A DNA stretch of 39,564 nt from an uncultured Nitrospira sp. (GTDB taxonomy: Bacteria > Nitrospirota > Nitrospiria > Nitrospirales > Nitrospiraceae). Numbering within the stretch: position 1 is the stretch's first letter; each line of letters opens with the position of its first letter. The stretch covers positions 1-39,564 of the forward strand of contig CABVRV010000028.1 of assembly GCA_902500755.1 (NCBI GenBank). Reading direction: 5' to 3'. This document shows, piece by piece, positions 24,306 through 33,384 of the stretch. Below the pieces are notes generated by a model. That model worked only from the letters and a program-made list of their open reading frames with translations. It ran no database searches and was not told where the DNA came from. A program made the position numbers and the translations under genes.

Positions 24306-25709
24306 CTAATGACGAACTTTCGCCTTCGCGATATTGCCGACCACAACCAGCGCGTAATGCTGAGGATCGAGATACTGCTTTGCGACGCGCAGTACATCTT
24401 CTTTTGTCACCCGTTCAATCCACTTTGTATACTGACTGAAGTAGTCGAACCCTAACCCATAGAACTCCACTTGGGCTAAGACCTGGGCCATCTTTGCCGT
24501 GGAATCCAGTCGAAGCGGGAAGTTGCCCATGAGGAATGCTTTGGCTTCGGCTAATTCCTGGTCGGTGACCGGAGCCTCTCGAATAGTCTTCATCTCGGAC
24601 AACACGCTGCTGATGGCCTGGTTGGTCGTTTCGGTTCGAGTCTGGAGATTAATCCAAAAAGAGCCGGGCATCGCTCGGGTGTCATAATGGCTTGTGATGC
24701 CGTAGGCGAGCCCCTGCTTGTCTCGAATCGAATCCATCAGACGCGATGAGAATCCCCCGGCACCCAAGATATGGTTCATGACGGTCACGGCGTAAAAATC
24801 CGGGTTCGTTCGACTGATTCCAGGATGGCCGATCATAATGGTTGATTGCGTGAGATCCTTCTCGATGAGCTGTACCACCTTTTTATCGATCGCGGCCGGT
24901 TTCTTAACGGGCCTAGGTTGTGCAGAACCTTTCTTCCAGGACCCGAAATGCTCCTGAACCAGTGCCGTCGCCTGTTCCACTGTTACGTCGCCGACGATCG
25001 TGAGAATGACCTGATTGGGGAGATACTCCTTGGCGTAGAAGTTCTGCACGTCCGATAAGGTAATCTTTTTAAGCGACTCCTCGGTTCCATTCACCGGCCA
25101 GCGATAGGGATGATTCTGGAAGACCAGCTGGTTGAACGCCTTCATGGCGACGTGACCAGGATCGTCGTTGTCGCTGGATAGTTCTCCGAGGATCAGTGAA
25201 CGAACCCGTTCAAATTCCTGTTTGGGGAAAATTGGGCGCTGAAGAATGTCTGCAAGGAGCATAAACCCGAGCTCGATATCTTTCCCAAGAATCCGCACGG
25301 TGGCGCTGCTGAAATCTTCGCTTGCATGGGCTCCCAATGAACCGCCGACGAAGTCGATCTGTTCAGCCAACTGCTTAGACGTTCTCGTCGATGTGCCTTC
25401 GTCCAAAAGACTGGCGACTAAGTTTGCCAGGCCTGCTTTTTCCGCGGGGTCTTGTGCCGAACCGGCCTTAATGAGAGCATGGATTTCAACGATGGGAAGG
25501 AAATGTTGTTCCAATACCAGCACAGTCATGCCATTGGGAGTCGAAAATCTCGTCGGGGAAATTTCTGCCGCCAGTCCCGTCGCCGTCACCGCCAACAGTA
25601 AACCTGCGCACAGGAGCCACCCACACAAGCCAATCCCAAGCCGATGTTGAACGGATGGTGAATTGAAACAGCGGTGCCTCACGCTGTGTCGCTCATACCT
25701 CATGGTCAC
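24306..25709 (-). CDS. M16 family protein lacking the zinc motif (probable non-catalytic subunit)
   Basis: A 467-residue pitrilysin-fold protein with a signal peptide (LCGWLLCAGLLLAVTATGLAA). Where active members have HxxEH this one reads ANLVASLLDEG, so zinc cannot be bound in the usual way. It keeps the arginine and tyrosine of the substrate-binding region (SSRLMDSIRDKQGLAYGI). M16B enzymes often work as a heterodimer of an active and an inactive subunit, and the active partner is encoded immediately upstream. The GTG start at 25709 abuts the upstream stop codon; an ATG at 25703 is also possible. Probably periplasmic. Confidence 0.92.
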   Translation of the reverse strand: MTMRYERHSVRHRCFNSPSVQHRLGIGLCGWLLCAGLLLAVTATGLAAEISPTRFSTPNGMTVLVLEQHFLPIVEIHALIKAGSAQDPAEKAGLANLVASLLDEGTSTRTSKQLAEQIDFVGGSLGAHASEDFSSATVRILGKDIELGFMLLADILQRPIFPKQEFERVRSLILGELSSDNDDPGHVAMKAFNQLVFQNHPYRWPVNGTEESLKKITLSDVQNFYAKEYLPNQVILTIVGDVTVEQATALVQEHFGSWKKGSAQPRPVKKPAAIDKKVVQLIEKDLTQSTIMIGHPGISRTNPDFYAVTVMNHILGAGGFSSRLMDSIRDKQGLAYGITSHYDTRAMPGSFWINLQTRTETTNQAISSVLSEMKTIREAPVTDQELAEAKAFLMGNFPLRLDSTAKMAQVLAQVEFYGLGFDYFSQYTKWIERVTKEDVLRVAKQYLDPQHYALVVVGNIAKAKVRH

Positions 25710-27110
25710 CTAAGATCTTCCTTCTCGTATCGTCGTGGGATGTGAGGCTTCGGAAGGTTTGGGCGGCAAAGGAATCAGGATGCCAAGGGTACGGTTGTCC
25801 TCGGTCAGATATTGTCTGGCGACGCGCTGAATGTCTCTTGCGGTGACGGCCCGAATGCGCTCGACGAATTGATCGACCCGCCGCCATCCGGCGCCCACCA
25901 TTTCTGCCTGTCCCAGCAACATGGCGCGGCGAAAGTTTGAATCCTGCTCGAAGGTTCGCGCGGCCTCGATTTGGTTCTTGGCCCTCTGGAGTTCCTGATC
26001 GGAGGGCGGCTCGCTTTGAAGCCGGGTAATCTCACGCTGCAGGGCAGCCTCCACGGTCTCGACCTTTGCGCTGGGATTCACCAAGGAGTAGAAATAGAAC
26101 AGGCCTGGATCTGTCTGGATCAAGCTGTACTCGGCCCCGACGGACAACGAATTTTTCTGCTCATACACCAGGCTCTGGTACAACCTGGAGCTTTTCCCGC
26201 GAGAAAGGATCGACTCGAGCACGTCGAGCGCGTACGAATCGTCACTCGAATAGTTGGGCACGCGAAACCCCATCATGACAAACGGCACCTGTGCCTCGCG
26301 CTTCAGCAGAAATCGACGCTCGCCTCGTTGTTCTGGTTCCGTTGGCAAAGACTGCTTAGGTGATGGTCCCCTCGGTATCGGCTCAAACAGGCGTTTGATC
26401 GTGGGAAGTAACGCGTCGGCTTTGATATCGCCCACGACGACCAGTGTCGCGTTATTGGGCGAGTAAAATGTGTCGTAGTGTCGTTGCAAGTCCTCGAGAG
26501 TCATCGCATCCAGATCGGCGAACCAACCGATAACCGGCCAATGGTAGGGATGACTCATGTAGGCTTGTGCAAACAACGCTTCAACCAATGCACCTTGAGG
26601 ATCGTCTTCGGATCGTAGCCGGCGTTCTTCTTTCACGACCTCGCGTTCGGTCTGGAATTCGGTATTATCGAGAGTCAAACCCTGCATACGGTCGGCTTCC
26701 AGTTCCAACGCTAGCGGGACACGATCGGCTGCGACGTTCTCAAAATAGGCCGTGAAGTCCTGCCCAGTAAAGGCGTTATCGATCCCGCCATTCTTCCGAA
26801 CGATCCGGGAAAATGAACCTTTGGGGTATTTCGTCGTGCCTTTGAACATCATGTGTTCAAGCATATGGGAGAGTCCGGCGCGACCCATCACTTCGTTTCG
26901 AGACCCGACTTTGTACCACACCTGCACCGTCGCCACCGGGGCTTTAGGGACCTCAACGAGCAGCACCTTCATGCCGTTGGAGAGGATGTATTCGCTCGGT
27001 TCCGCACCGAAAGAGAACGTGGAAAGGCTTGAAAGGAAAAGCGCGCCTATGAGACAGCTATACCAAGGCACGTGAGAAGTTGAGTTGATCATACTGTGAG
27101 AATTTACCAT
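25710..27110 (-). CDS. M16 family zinc peptidase (catalytic subunit)
   Basis: A secreted protein of about 466 residues with a signal peptide ending near SFGAE. The zinc motif HMLEH is intact (about residues 82-86) and the third zinc ligand region EREVVKEERRLRSE follows some 70 residues later. The C-terminal half has the SSRLYQSLVYEQKN segment. It should degrade peptides in the periplasm together with the adjacent inactive paralogue. The start is uncertain: a TTG at 27128 and ATGs at 27110 and 27092 are in frame and none has a good ribosome-binding site. rlmN ends just upstream. Confidence 0.93.
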   Translation of the reverse strand: MVNSHSMINSTSHVPWYSCLIGALFLSSLSTFSFGAEPSEYILSNGMKVLLVEVPKAPVATVQVWYKVGSRNEVMGRAGLSHMLEHMMFKGTTKYPKGSFSRIVRKNGGIDNAFTGQDFTAYFENVAADRVPLALELEADRMQGLTLDNTEFQTEREVVKEERRLRSEDDPQGALVEALFAQAYMSHPYHWPVIGWFADLDAMTLEDLQRHYDTFYSPNNATLVVVGDIKADALLPTIKRLFEPIPRGPSPKQSLPTEPEQRGERRFLLKREAQVPFVMMGFRVPNYSSDDSYALDVLESILSRGKSSRLYQSLVYEQKNSLSVGAEYSLIQTDPGLFYFYSLVNPSAKVETVEAALQREITRLQSEPPSDQELQRAKNQIEAARTFEQDSNFRRAMLLGQAEMVGAGWRRVDQFVERIRAVTARDIQRVARQYLTEDNRTLGILIPLPPKPSEASHPTTIREGRS

Positions 27111-27134
27111 GCTAGCAACGAGTTTCAACGGGTG

Positions 27135-28196
27135 TCAAGGTTGGAGAAGGGGGCCAGCTATGAGGTTCCCCAGTTGGCCGCAGGCACCCAGCACGTCCCG
27201 CCCGCGGCTCTTTCTCACGAACGCATCCAGACCGGCGTCGCGCAGGATGGATTGGAACTGAAGGACGCTCTGTTCCGATGGGCGACGAAAACGACTGCCT
27301 GGAAATTCGTTGAACGGGATCAAATTGACCATGCATCGTATGCCTTTCAGCAACTGCACCAGCCGCCGGGCATGACTCGGCTGATCGTTTACGCCGGCCA
27401 GCAGGACATACTCGAACGTCAATCGTTGATGAGAAGCGAGCGGATACCGGCGACAGGCGGCAAGGAGCGTTTTCAAAGTAGCCAGTTCGCTTGCGGCAGG
27501 CATCAACTCGCGCCGTTGTTCTTCGGTGGTCGCATTGAGGGAGACGGCGAGATTCACGCCAAGGCCGGCGACTTCACGTAGGCGGGATGCCAGTCCTGCC
27601 GTCGACACCGTAATGCGTCGACGCGACCATCCCAGACCCCACGGCTTATTGGTCAGGCCGACCACCGCGGCCTTCAACATGTCCAGATTGGCCAGAGGTT
27701 CTCCCATCCCCATAAACACGAGGTTGGTCATGCGTTCGTCGGCCTTCAGCAGATCTTGCGCGGTCAGGACTTGATCGATGATTTCATGGAGCTTGAGGTT
27801 TCGTTTGAGCCCCATTCTTCCAGTCAGGCAAAAGCTGCAATCCAACTGACATCCGACTTGTGTCGACACGCAGAGCGTCAGTCGTTCGTCGTCCGGGATC
27901 AGCACGGACTCAATCGTCATTCCGTCATCGAGGTTGAACAACAATTTGCGCGTTCCATCCTGAGACGATATGACGGTTGGATTGTGCGAACGACCAACGC
28001 TGGTGGACTGAGCTAACAGGACACGAGTGTGCAACGGAAGATCCGTCATGTCGGTGATGGTCCGCACTCGCCGCTGGTACAGCCAGCGCATGATTTGTGT
28101 TGCGCGATAGTCCGGCCAGCGCTGGGCGCGGACAAACTTCACCATCTGAGATTCGGTAAAGGCCAGAAGGGGTGCCTGTGTAGTCGGAGGTGACAT
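27135..28196 (-). CDS. rlmN: 23S rRNA (A2503-C2)/tRNA (A37-C2) methyltransferase
   Basis: A radical-SAM methylase of 353 residues. The iron-sulfur cysteines are Cys116, Cys120 and Cys123 (GCQLDCSFC), followed by TGRMGLKRNL. The methyl-carrying cysteine near the C-terminus is Cys339 in GACGQLGNL. The segment VFMGMGEPLANLD is also typical. It lacks the Cfr-type features and shows nothing unusual. The start at 28196 is chosen because longer versions would run into the divergent slt gene. First gene of the rlmN-M16-M16-larE run. Confidence 0.96.
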   Translation of the reverse strand: MSPPTTQAPLLAFTESQMVKFVRAQRWPDYRATQIMRWLYQRRVRTITDMTDLPLHTRVLLAQSTSVGRSHNPTVISSQDGTRKLLFNLDDGMTIESVLIPDDERLTLCVSTQVGCQLDCSFCLTGRMGLKRNLKLHEIIDQVLTAQDLLKADERMTNLVFMGMGEPLANLDMLKAAVVGLTNKPWGLGWSRRRITVSTAGLASRLREVAGLGVNLAVSLNATTEEQRRELMPAASELATLKTLLAACRRYPLASHQRLTFEYVLLAGVNDQPSHARRLVQLLKGIRCMVNLIPFNEFPGSRFRRPSEQSVLQFQSILRDAGLDAFVRKSRGRDVLGACGQLGNLIAGPLLQP

Positions 28197-28349
28197 TGGT
28201 AAAATCGGAGTATTGTATTCGGGAAACGCGAGCCTATCATAGCGGACGCTCTTCCGCCTATGGCGCCATCCTGATCGTGAGGTCCGAAACTTCTTCCATT
28301 GCAGACGGCCCCGTATATAATGAAGGTGAATGAAGGTTAGCAGGCTCTC

Positions 28350-30653
28350 GTGAAAATCTTTATCAAGTATCGCCTCATCATCGGTTGTACTCTGGCGTTC
28401 GCGTCCGGGACGGTCTCCGCGTTTGGAGGCATGTTCTCTCGTGATGTCTATACGGGGCAGGTGGCAACGCCTCAACAGTCAACTGCCGATGGTTGTGCCT
28501 CAGCGGAAGAGTGTTTTGCCGCTGCGGCCTTCTCAAAAGAACGACTGAGTAACAGTCTGACGAGAGACCACGTTGCGGCGCTGAAGCTTGAGCGTCTCCG
28601 AAGGGTGATGGAAAAGTTTCCGGATTCATTGTCGGCGAAACGAGCGGGGCTACTGTCCGGTGTGACTTTGATCGATCAGAATCCGGCGGAAGCGATCGTC
28701 TACCTTCGAGCTGCTCAACGGGACTTTCCCGCGCTCGACGACTATCTCCGATTCTGGATCGGAGAGGCCTTGCTGCATTTGGGTGATCCCAAGGAAGCGG
28801 CAGCCACGTTTGAAGGCGTGCTTCAGGCCATTCCTGATTCCAACTTACTCAATCAAGCAACACTTCGTGTGGGGGAAGCTTGGTATCAGGCCTCCAGATG
28901 CCCCGAAGCCATTTCTTGGCTGGTCAAGACCGTCGACCTCGACGATAAGGAGCGGCAAGTTGCGCAAGCTCGGTTCCGGTTGGCTTCTTGCCAACTCCGT
29001 GAAAGTCAATTGAACGACGCCAGAGAAACGCTTAAGCAGCTCTGGGCGAAGTTTCCGCATACAAAGGAGGCCAAGGAAGCCGAGGCGTTGCTCGCGAGCA
29101 ATATCGGAGGTGAGCCCTGGGCGCCGTCACCGGATGAGCATTATGCCAGGGCCCAGGCCTTTCTCGGACAATCGCTTCACGTCGAGGCGATTGAAGAGTT
29201 GAAGAAGTTCTTGACGCGAGATCCCTCTTCTCCGCATCGCAGAGAGGCCAAACTGAAACTGGGTGTGGCACACGTTCGCCTCAAACTCTACGACCAAGCA
29301 CGCGACACCTTCCACGAACTCGCGGTAGGACAAGGACCTCGGGCTGACGAAGCCACTGTTTGGCTGGCGAGGGTCTATCTCAGGCAAGGGCTCGGAGACA
29401 AACTTTTAGAGCTCTGTCGGACACTCTCCAAGCGACGGTTAAGCCCAGAACAAAAAGGGCAAATCAATATATTCGGTGGGATTTGGCTTGAGGATCAATC
29501 ACGGTTCGACGAAGCGATCACGAAGTATCGACGCGCGGCAAAATCGGGAGAGCCGGCGTCCCAACGCGCAGAGGCGCGGTGGCGAGAAGGGTGGGTATTC
29601 TACCGAACGGCTCGCTATCAAGAGGCGATTCGCGCGTGGCAGCAGATCGTCGACCAGAGGGAGAGCGAACTTGAGCCGCAAGCGCTCTACTGGATTGCCC
29701 GTTCCTACAGTCACGTCGAAGCTGCGAAGTCCGGTGGGGCGTTTGTGCGGCTTTGCCAACAGTTTCCCTATACCTATTATTGCCAGCTGGCAGGGGACCT
29801 GGGCGACGCACCGAGCGAGCGTCGGACTCAGCAGGAGCATCCCACCGTTTCCACCAGCGTGGCTCAGCCGGTTGCTGAGCCGACCGGAGCTTCGACGCAG
29901 GACAATCATGCAAAGAATCGGGCGCATATCGAGCAGCAGTCAGCCTATCGGCGTGCGGTCGAGCTACGAGCGCTTGGCCTTGAGCAGGATGCCGTCAGAG
30001 AACTTGCGGCCTTGACAGATCAGTATGGTCGCGACCCTGAAGCGTTGGCGGCGCTATCGATCATGTTGAACGAAGTCGGTGCGTACCATCACGCCTTGCG
30101 TCTCGTGCGATCTCGATTTCGGGAGAAGCTGGAGCGGACCGGTGGAGAGATCGCCGATGGCCTTTGGCAAGTCGCCTATCCAACCGGATTGATTCCAACC
30201 ATTAAAATGTCAGCGGTCAACGGCGTGGATCCATTCCTCGTGGCGGCAATTATTCGGGAGGAAAGTCAGTACGATTGGAAAGCCGTTTCTCGGGTTGGGG
30301 CGATTGGACTCATGCAGGTGATGCCTGCCACCGCCAATGCCGTGGCTCAACAACATCGGCTTCCCCCGCTCTCCCGGGAAGATCTCTTTGATCAAGAGAT
30401 GAACATTCGCATCGGCGTCCGGTACGTGGAACAACTCCTTGCGCAGTTTTCCGGCAATCTAGTGCAGACGATCGCTGCGTACAACGCGGGCCCAATCGTG
30501 GTCAAGAATTGGGCAGCCACGTATCGTGGGCGGAGCGAAGACGAGTTTGTTGAGCTCATCCACTATCAAGAGACTAGGCATTACGTGAAACGGGTGTTGC
30601 GAAGCTACAGAGAATATCGTCGTCTGGCCGGAATCCAAAAGTCCGTTTCTTGA
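28350..30653 (+). CDS. slt: Slt70-like soluble lytic transglycosylase with TPR-rich superhelix
   Basis: A 767-residue periplasmic enzyme: signal peptide (residues 1-26), a long helical region of TPR-like repeats (about 60-480), a polar linker with glutamines and threonines (about 490-520) and a C-terminal SLT domain (about 610-760). The catalytic glutamate is in AAIIREESQYDW (near residue 638), followed by SRVGAIGLMQVMP and IAAYNAGP. It removes peptidoglycan strands during growth and division. The start is GTG. Its stop codon overlaps the -35 of the zapB promoter. Confidence 0.94.
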   Translation: MKIFIKYRLIIGCTLAFASGTVSAFGGMFSRDVYTGQVATPQQSTADGCASAEECFAAAAFSKERLSNSLTRDHVAALKLERLRRVMEKFPDSLSAKRAGLLSGVTLIDQNPAEAIVYLRAAQRDFPALDDYLRFWIGEALLHLGDPKEAAATFEGVLQAIPDSNLLNQATLRVGEAWYQASRCPEAISWLVKTVDLDDKERQVAQARFRLASCQLRESQLNDARETLKQLWAKFPHTKEAKEAEALLASNIGGEPWAPSPDEHYARAQAFLGQSLHVEAIEELKKFLTRDPSSPHRREAKLKLGVAHVRLKLYDQARDTFHELAVGQGPRADEATVWLARVYLRQGLGDKLLELCRTLSKRRLSPEQKGQINIFGGIWLEDQSRFDEAITKYRRAAKSGEPASQRAEARWREGWVFYRTARYQEAIRAWQQIVDQRESELEPQALYWIARSYSHVEAAKSGGAFVRLCQQFPYTYYCQLAGDLGDAPSERRTQQEHPTVSTSVAQPVAEPTGASTQDNHAKNRAHIEQQSAYRRAVELRALGLEQDAVRELAALTDQYGRDPEALAALSIMLNEVGAYHHALRLVRSRFREKLERTGGEIADGLWQVAYPTGLIPTIKMSAVNGVDPFLVAAIIREESQYDWKAVSRVGAIGLMQVMPATANAVAQQHRLPPLSREDLFDQEMNIRIGVRYVEQLLAQFSGNLVQTIAAYNAGPIVVKNWAATYRGRSEDEFVELIHYQETRHYVKRVLRSYREYRRLAGIQKSVS

Positions 30654-30678
30654 CAAGATGTTGTGAAGTTTTTATAGT
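30650..30678 (+). promoter_or_regulatory. Near-consensus sigma-70 promoter of zapBA
   Basis: TTGACA (30650-30655), a 17-bp spacer and TATAGT (30673-30678) form the best promoter seen in the window. Transcription should begin near 30685, about 33 bp before the zapB start. The -35 contains the stop codon TGA of slt. Confidence 0.75.
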
Positions 30679-30717
30679 GCACCACTATTCCTAGAGGCCA
30701 AACCAAGAGGAGCTGTC

Positions 30718-30972
30718 ATGGCGTTGGATCGACTTGATGCGCTTGAAACCCGAATCCGTGATCTGGTGCAGCTGGTTCAAGAGCTCAAACGGAAGAATGC
30801 GGCGTTGGAAGAAGAGGTCAAGACCGCCCGCCAGCGATTGGTAGCACAGGACGACATGAATCGCCAATGGGAGAAGGAGCGGGTCGATATCAGGACACGC
30901 ATAGAAAAAGTCATGAGCGAGATCGAACTGCTCGAATGCATCGAGGATCCCAAGGAGGTGGCCATTGACTAA
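30718..30972 (+). CDS. zapB: ZapB-like division-associated coiled-coil protein
   Basis: An 84-residue protein that is almost entirely coiled coil, with heptads from about residue 2 to 70 (LDALETRIRDLVQLVQELKR). Size, charge pattern and position just before zapA fit ZapB, which bundles FtsZ rings through ZapA. The end of the frame overlaps the zapA start by eight bases. AGAGGAG precedes the ATG. Confidence 0.75.
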   Translation: MALDRLDALETRIRDLVQLVQELKRKNAALEEEVKTARQRLVAQDDMNRQWEKERVDIRTRIEKVMSEIELLECIEDPKEVAID

Positions 30973-31261
30973 GACCATTGATGTCGAGATTTATGGTCAA
31001 CGGTACGCAGTCACGGGAGACGGTGATGACGTCTATATTCGGCGGCTGGCCCATTTTGTCGACGATCGGATGAAACATCTGGCCGAAGGAATGAAAACGA
31101 CGACCCCGTCAAAGTTAGCGGTGCTGACCGCCATCAACCTTGCCCATCAACTGTTTGAGTCGGAGAAGAAACGAGCACAAGGAGAGGCCGATGTCGAACG
31201 ACGAATGGCTACCTTGATGGAGTCCATCGATGAGCAGATGCCGACCTCGCTTTTTCGCTAG
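30965..31261 (+). CDS. zapA: Cell division protein ZapA
   Basis: A 98-residue protein with the ZapA pattern: VEIYGQRYAVTGDGDDVYIRRLAHFVDDRM, then LAVLTAINLAHQLFESEK and a C-terminal coiled coil. It binds FtsZ and promotes Z-ring assembly. It starts with TTG: no ATG or GTG is available at the right place, and AAGGAGG lies a few bases upstream inside zapB, overlapping its 3' end. Translational coupling with zapB is likely. Confidence 0.9.
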   Translation: MTKTIDVEIYGQRYAVTGDGDDVYIRRLAHFVDDRMKHLAEGMKTTTPSKLAVLTAINLAHQLFESEKKRAQGEADVERRMATLMESIDEQMPTSLFR

Positions 31262-31740
31262 AGAGATTCGCCTTGCTTTCAAAGAGTCCCTTTGTTATCG
31301 TGCAGATAGGCGAGTGTGTTGAGAGTCAGAGGGAAGGATAATATCGCATAATCGTTCTTGTACCGGAAACGAGTGTAGTCAAAAGAAGAGAGACGATACC
31401 TTGAGGGGATACGAAGAACTAGTTCGGTGGATGCTCATAGTAAGAACCTTGGTTGGTCAATGGGTTAGGTGTGCTGCGAAACGGCCTGTTGTCCGACACA
31501 ACGATATCGGGAAGATGCCGGCTAGAGCCGGCGAGTATCTACCACCCACATCTGTTTCGACAACCGACTCTCACCAGCGACTGATCACGAACGATCAGCC
31601 ACGAGGGAGAGACAGGGTCAGAAACATATTCACTGTGGAAACGTACCCCCACGCTCTCTGGTGTTTCCAGGTCGAACGACTCGCGATCTCCTAAACCCTC
31701 CCTCTGTCTTCATCGTACATCGCGCGTATGCCCACTATGC
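31262..31740 (+). ncRNA. Non-coding zapA-rny interval with a candidate structured RNA (possibly 6S)
   Basis: This 480-bp stretch lacks a credible gene. CAGAGGGAAGG (31327-31337) can pair with CCCTCCCTCTG (31696-31706) with one mismatch, closing a domain of about 380 nt. Inside are the perfect hairpins GCCGGC-TAGA-GCCGGC (31517-31532) and CTGATC-ACGAAC-GATCAG (31581-31598), the latter framed by CTCTC and GAGAG. A possible promoter, TTGCTT (31273) with TTATCG 17 bases on, lies before it. 6S RNA is commonly encoded just after zapA, which is the best guess by position, but length and motifs do not confirm it. RNase P RNA and tmRNA signatures are absent. Confidence 0.35.
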
Positions 31741-33384
31741 ATGGTCCGTGAGTGGGCGCTCCGTCAGGTTGTGCATAGCTACCTGATGGTTTTCAAGAAG
31801 GGGGTGACTTCCATTTCAACCTCAATTGTCGTGTACATCATGCTTTCCGGTATTGTCGGCGCCGTAGTCGGAGCTGGGATATTTGAGCTTCTGCGTCGCC
31901 GGATGACAGGTGCCAAACAGGCTGAGGCGGAGGGGTTGGCTAAACAGGTTGTGCAGAACGCACAACGCGAGGCGGAGAATGTTCTCAAGGAAGCAAGATT
32001 AGAGGCAAAGGATTTGGCCTTCAAGGCAAAGTCCGAATTCGAACAAGAGCAGAAGGCCAAGCTGGGCGAACTGTTGTCGCTGGAAAAACGCCTCATTCAG
32101 CGAGAAGAAGGGTTCGACCAAAAGGTCGCCGCGTTGGAAAAACGAGAGACTGAGGCCCGCAAACGCGAGGTCGATTTCATGAAACGAGAAGAGGGACTTC
32201 TGGCCAAGGAATCTGCCTGCGCGAAAGCCGAGCGTGACCACCGTGAAGCGCTGGAGCGTGTGGCGGGCATGACGGCAGACGAGGCCAAGAAGCAGCTGAT
32301 CGTGGAGATGGAATCGCAGGCTCGACTGGACGCCGTTGGGATTGCAAAACGGACGATCGAAGAGGCCCGTGAGAATGCGGAGCGGGAGGCGCGAGAGATC
32401 ATTACGTCTTCGATTCAACGCGTTGTTCGCGACTATGTCTCGGAGTCCACGATTTCAGTGGTTCCGATCCCCACCGATGCCATGAAAGGCCGGATCATCG
32501 GTCGGGAAGGGCGAAATATCCGCGCGCTTGAGGCGGCGACGGGTATCGATCTCATCATTGATGAAACCCCGGAGGCCGTGATCATTTCCGGATTTGATCC
32601 GTTACGACGAGAGATCGCAAAAGTGTCGTTGGAACGCCTGATGCATGATGGACGCATTCACCCCACTCGCATTGAAGAGATCGTTGAAAAGGTGAAGGTG
32701 GACATCGACAAGCTGATGTATGAAGAGGCCGAAAAGATCATCTTTGAGCTGGAGCTTTCCGACTTTCATCCGGAATTGATTAAAGTGTTGGGACGCCTCA
32801 AGTATCGAACGAGCTACGGGCAGAATAACCTCTACCATGCCCGCGAAGCCTCCTACATTTGCGGCATCATGGCATCGGAGTTGGGATTGGATGTCAGATT
32901 AGCTCGTCGCGGAGCCCTGCTCCACGATATCGGCAAGGCGGTCAGCCATGAAGAAGAAGGACCGCACGCCATGCTGGGGGCTGAAATTGCCAAGAAATAC
33001 GGTGAATCGGCCAAAATCGTCAATGCGATCGCCGCGCATCACGAGCAGGTTGAACCAATTTGTCCCGAGAGCGTGTTGGTCGCGGCGGCCGAAGCGTTGT
33101 CGGCGGCACGCCCCGGGGCACGACGGGAGGCGCTGGAGTCCTATGTCAAGCGGCTCGAAAAGCTTGAGTCGCTGGCGACCGGGCACAAGGGCGTGCAGAA
33201 GGCGTATGCCATCCAGGCCGGGCGTGAAATTCGCGTCATCGTCAGGCAAGAAGACATCACCGATGCTGAGTCTTTTCAGCTCTCTCGTGAACTGGCCAAA
33301 AAGATCGAGCAGGAGTTGACCTATCCGGGACAGATTAAGGTGACCGTCATCAGAGAAAGTCGATACGTGGAATACGCCAAATGA
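31741..33384 (+). CDS. rny: Ribonuclease Y
   Basis: A membrane-anchored endoribonuclease that starts mRNA decay. It has an N-terminal transmembrane helix (MLSGIVGAVVGAGIFEL), a long coiled coil rich in Glu, Lys and Ala (about 60-220), a KH domain (KGRIIGREGRNIRALEAATG), and an HD domain (RRGALLHDIGKAV with ISAHHEQ-like IAAHHEQVEP). The C-terminus REIRVIVRQEDI and YPGQIKVTVIRESR is typical. The ATG at 31741 gives an unusually long N-terminus (about 33 residues before the membrane helix); ATG 31786, GTG 31804 or ATG 31840 may be the true start. None has a clear ribosome-binding site. The stop overlaps ymdB by four bases. Confidence 0.96.
   Translation: MVREWALRQVVHSYLMVFKKGVTSISTSIVVYIMLSGIVGAVVGAGIFELLRRRMTGAKQAEAEGLAKQVVQNAQREAENVLKEARLEAKDLAFKAKSEFEQEQKAKLGELLSLEKRLIQREEGFDQKVAALEKRETEARKREVDFMKREEGLLAKESACAKAERDHREALERVAGMTADEAKKQLIVEMESQARLDAVGIAKRTIEEARENAEREAREIITSSIQRVVRDYVSESTISVVPIPTDAMKGRIIGREGRNIRALEAATGIDLIIDETPEAVIISGFDPLRREIAKVSLERLMHDGRIHPTRIEEIVEKVKVDIDKLMYEEAEKIIFELELSDFHPELIKVLGRLKYRTSYGQNNLYHAREASYICGIMASELGLDVRLARRGALLHDIGKAVSHEEEGPHAMLGAEIAKKYGESAKIVNAIAAHHEQVEPICPESVLVAAAEALSAARPGARREALESYVKRLEKLESLATGHKGVQKAYAIQAGREIRVIVRQEDITDAESFQLSRELAKKIEQELTYPGQIKVTVIRESRYVEYAK

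Noticed and set aside
31401-31694. A 97-codon frame between zapA and rny
   Set aside because: The translation resembles nothing, has no ribosome-binding site, and lies over strong inverted repeats that are better explained as RNA structure.
31262-31740. RNase P RNA or tmRNA in the zapA-rny interval
   Set aside because: The invariant GAGGAAAGTCC segment of RNase P RNA and the tRNA-like ends of tmRNA are absent.
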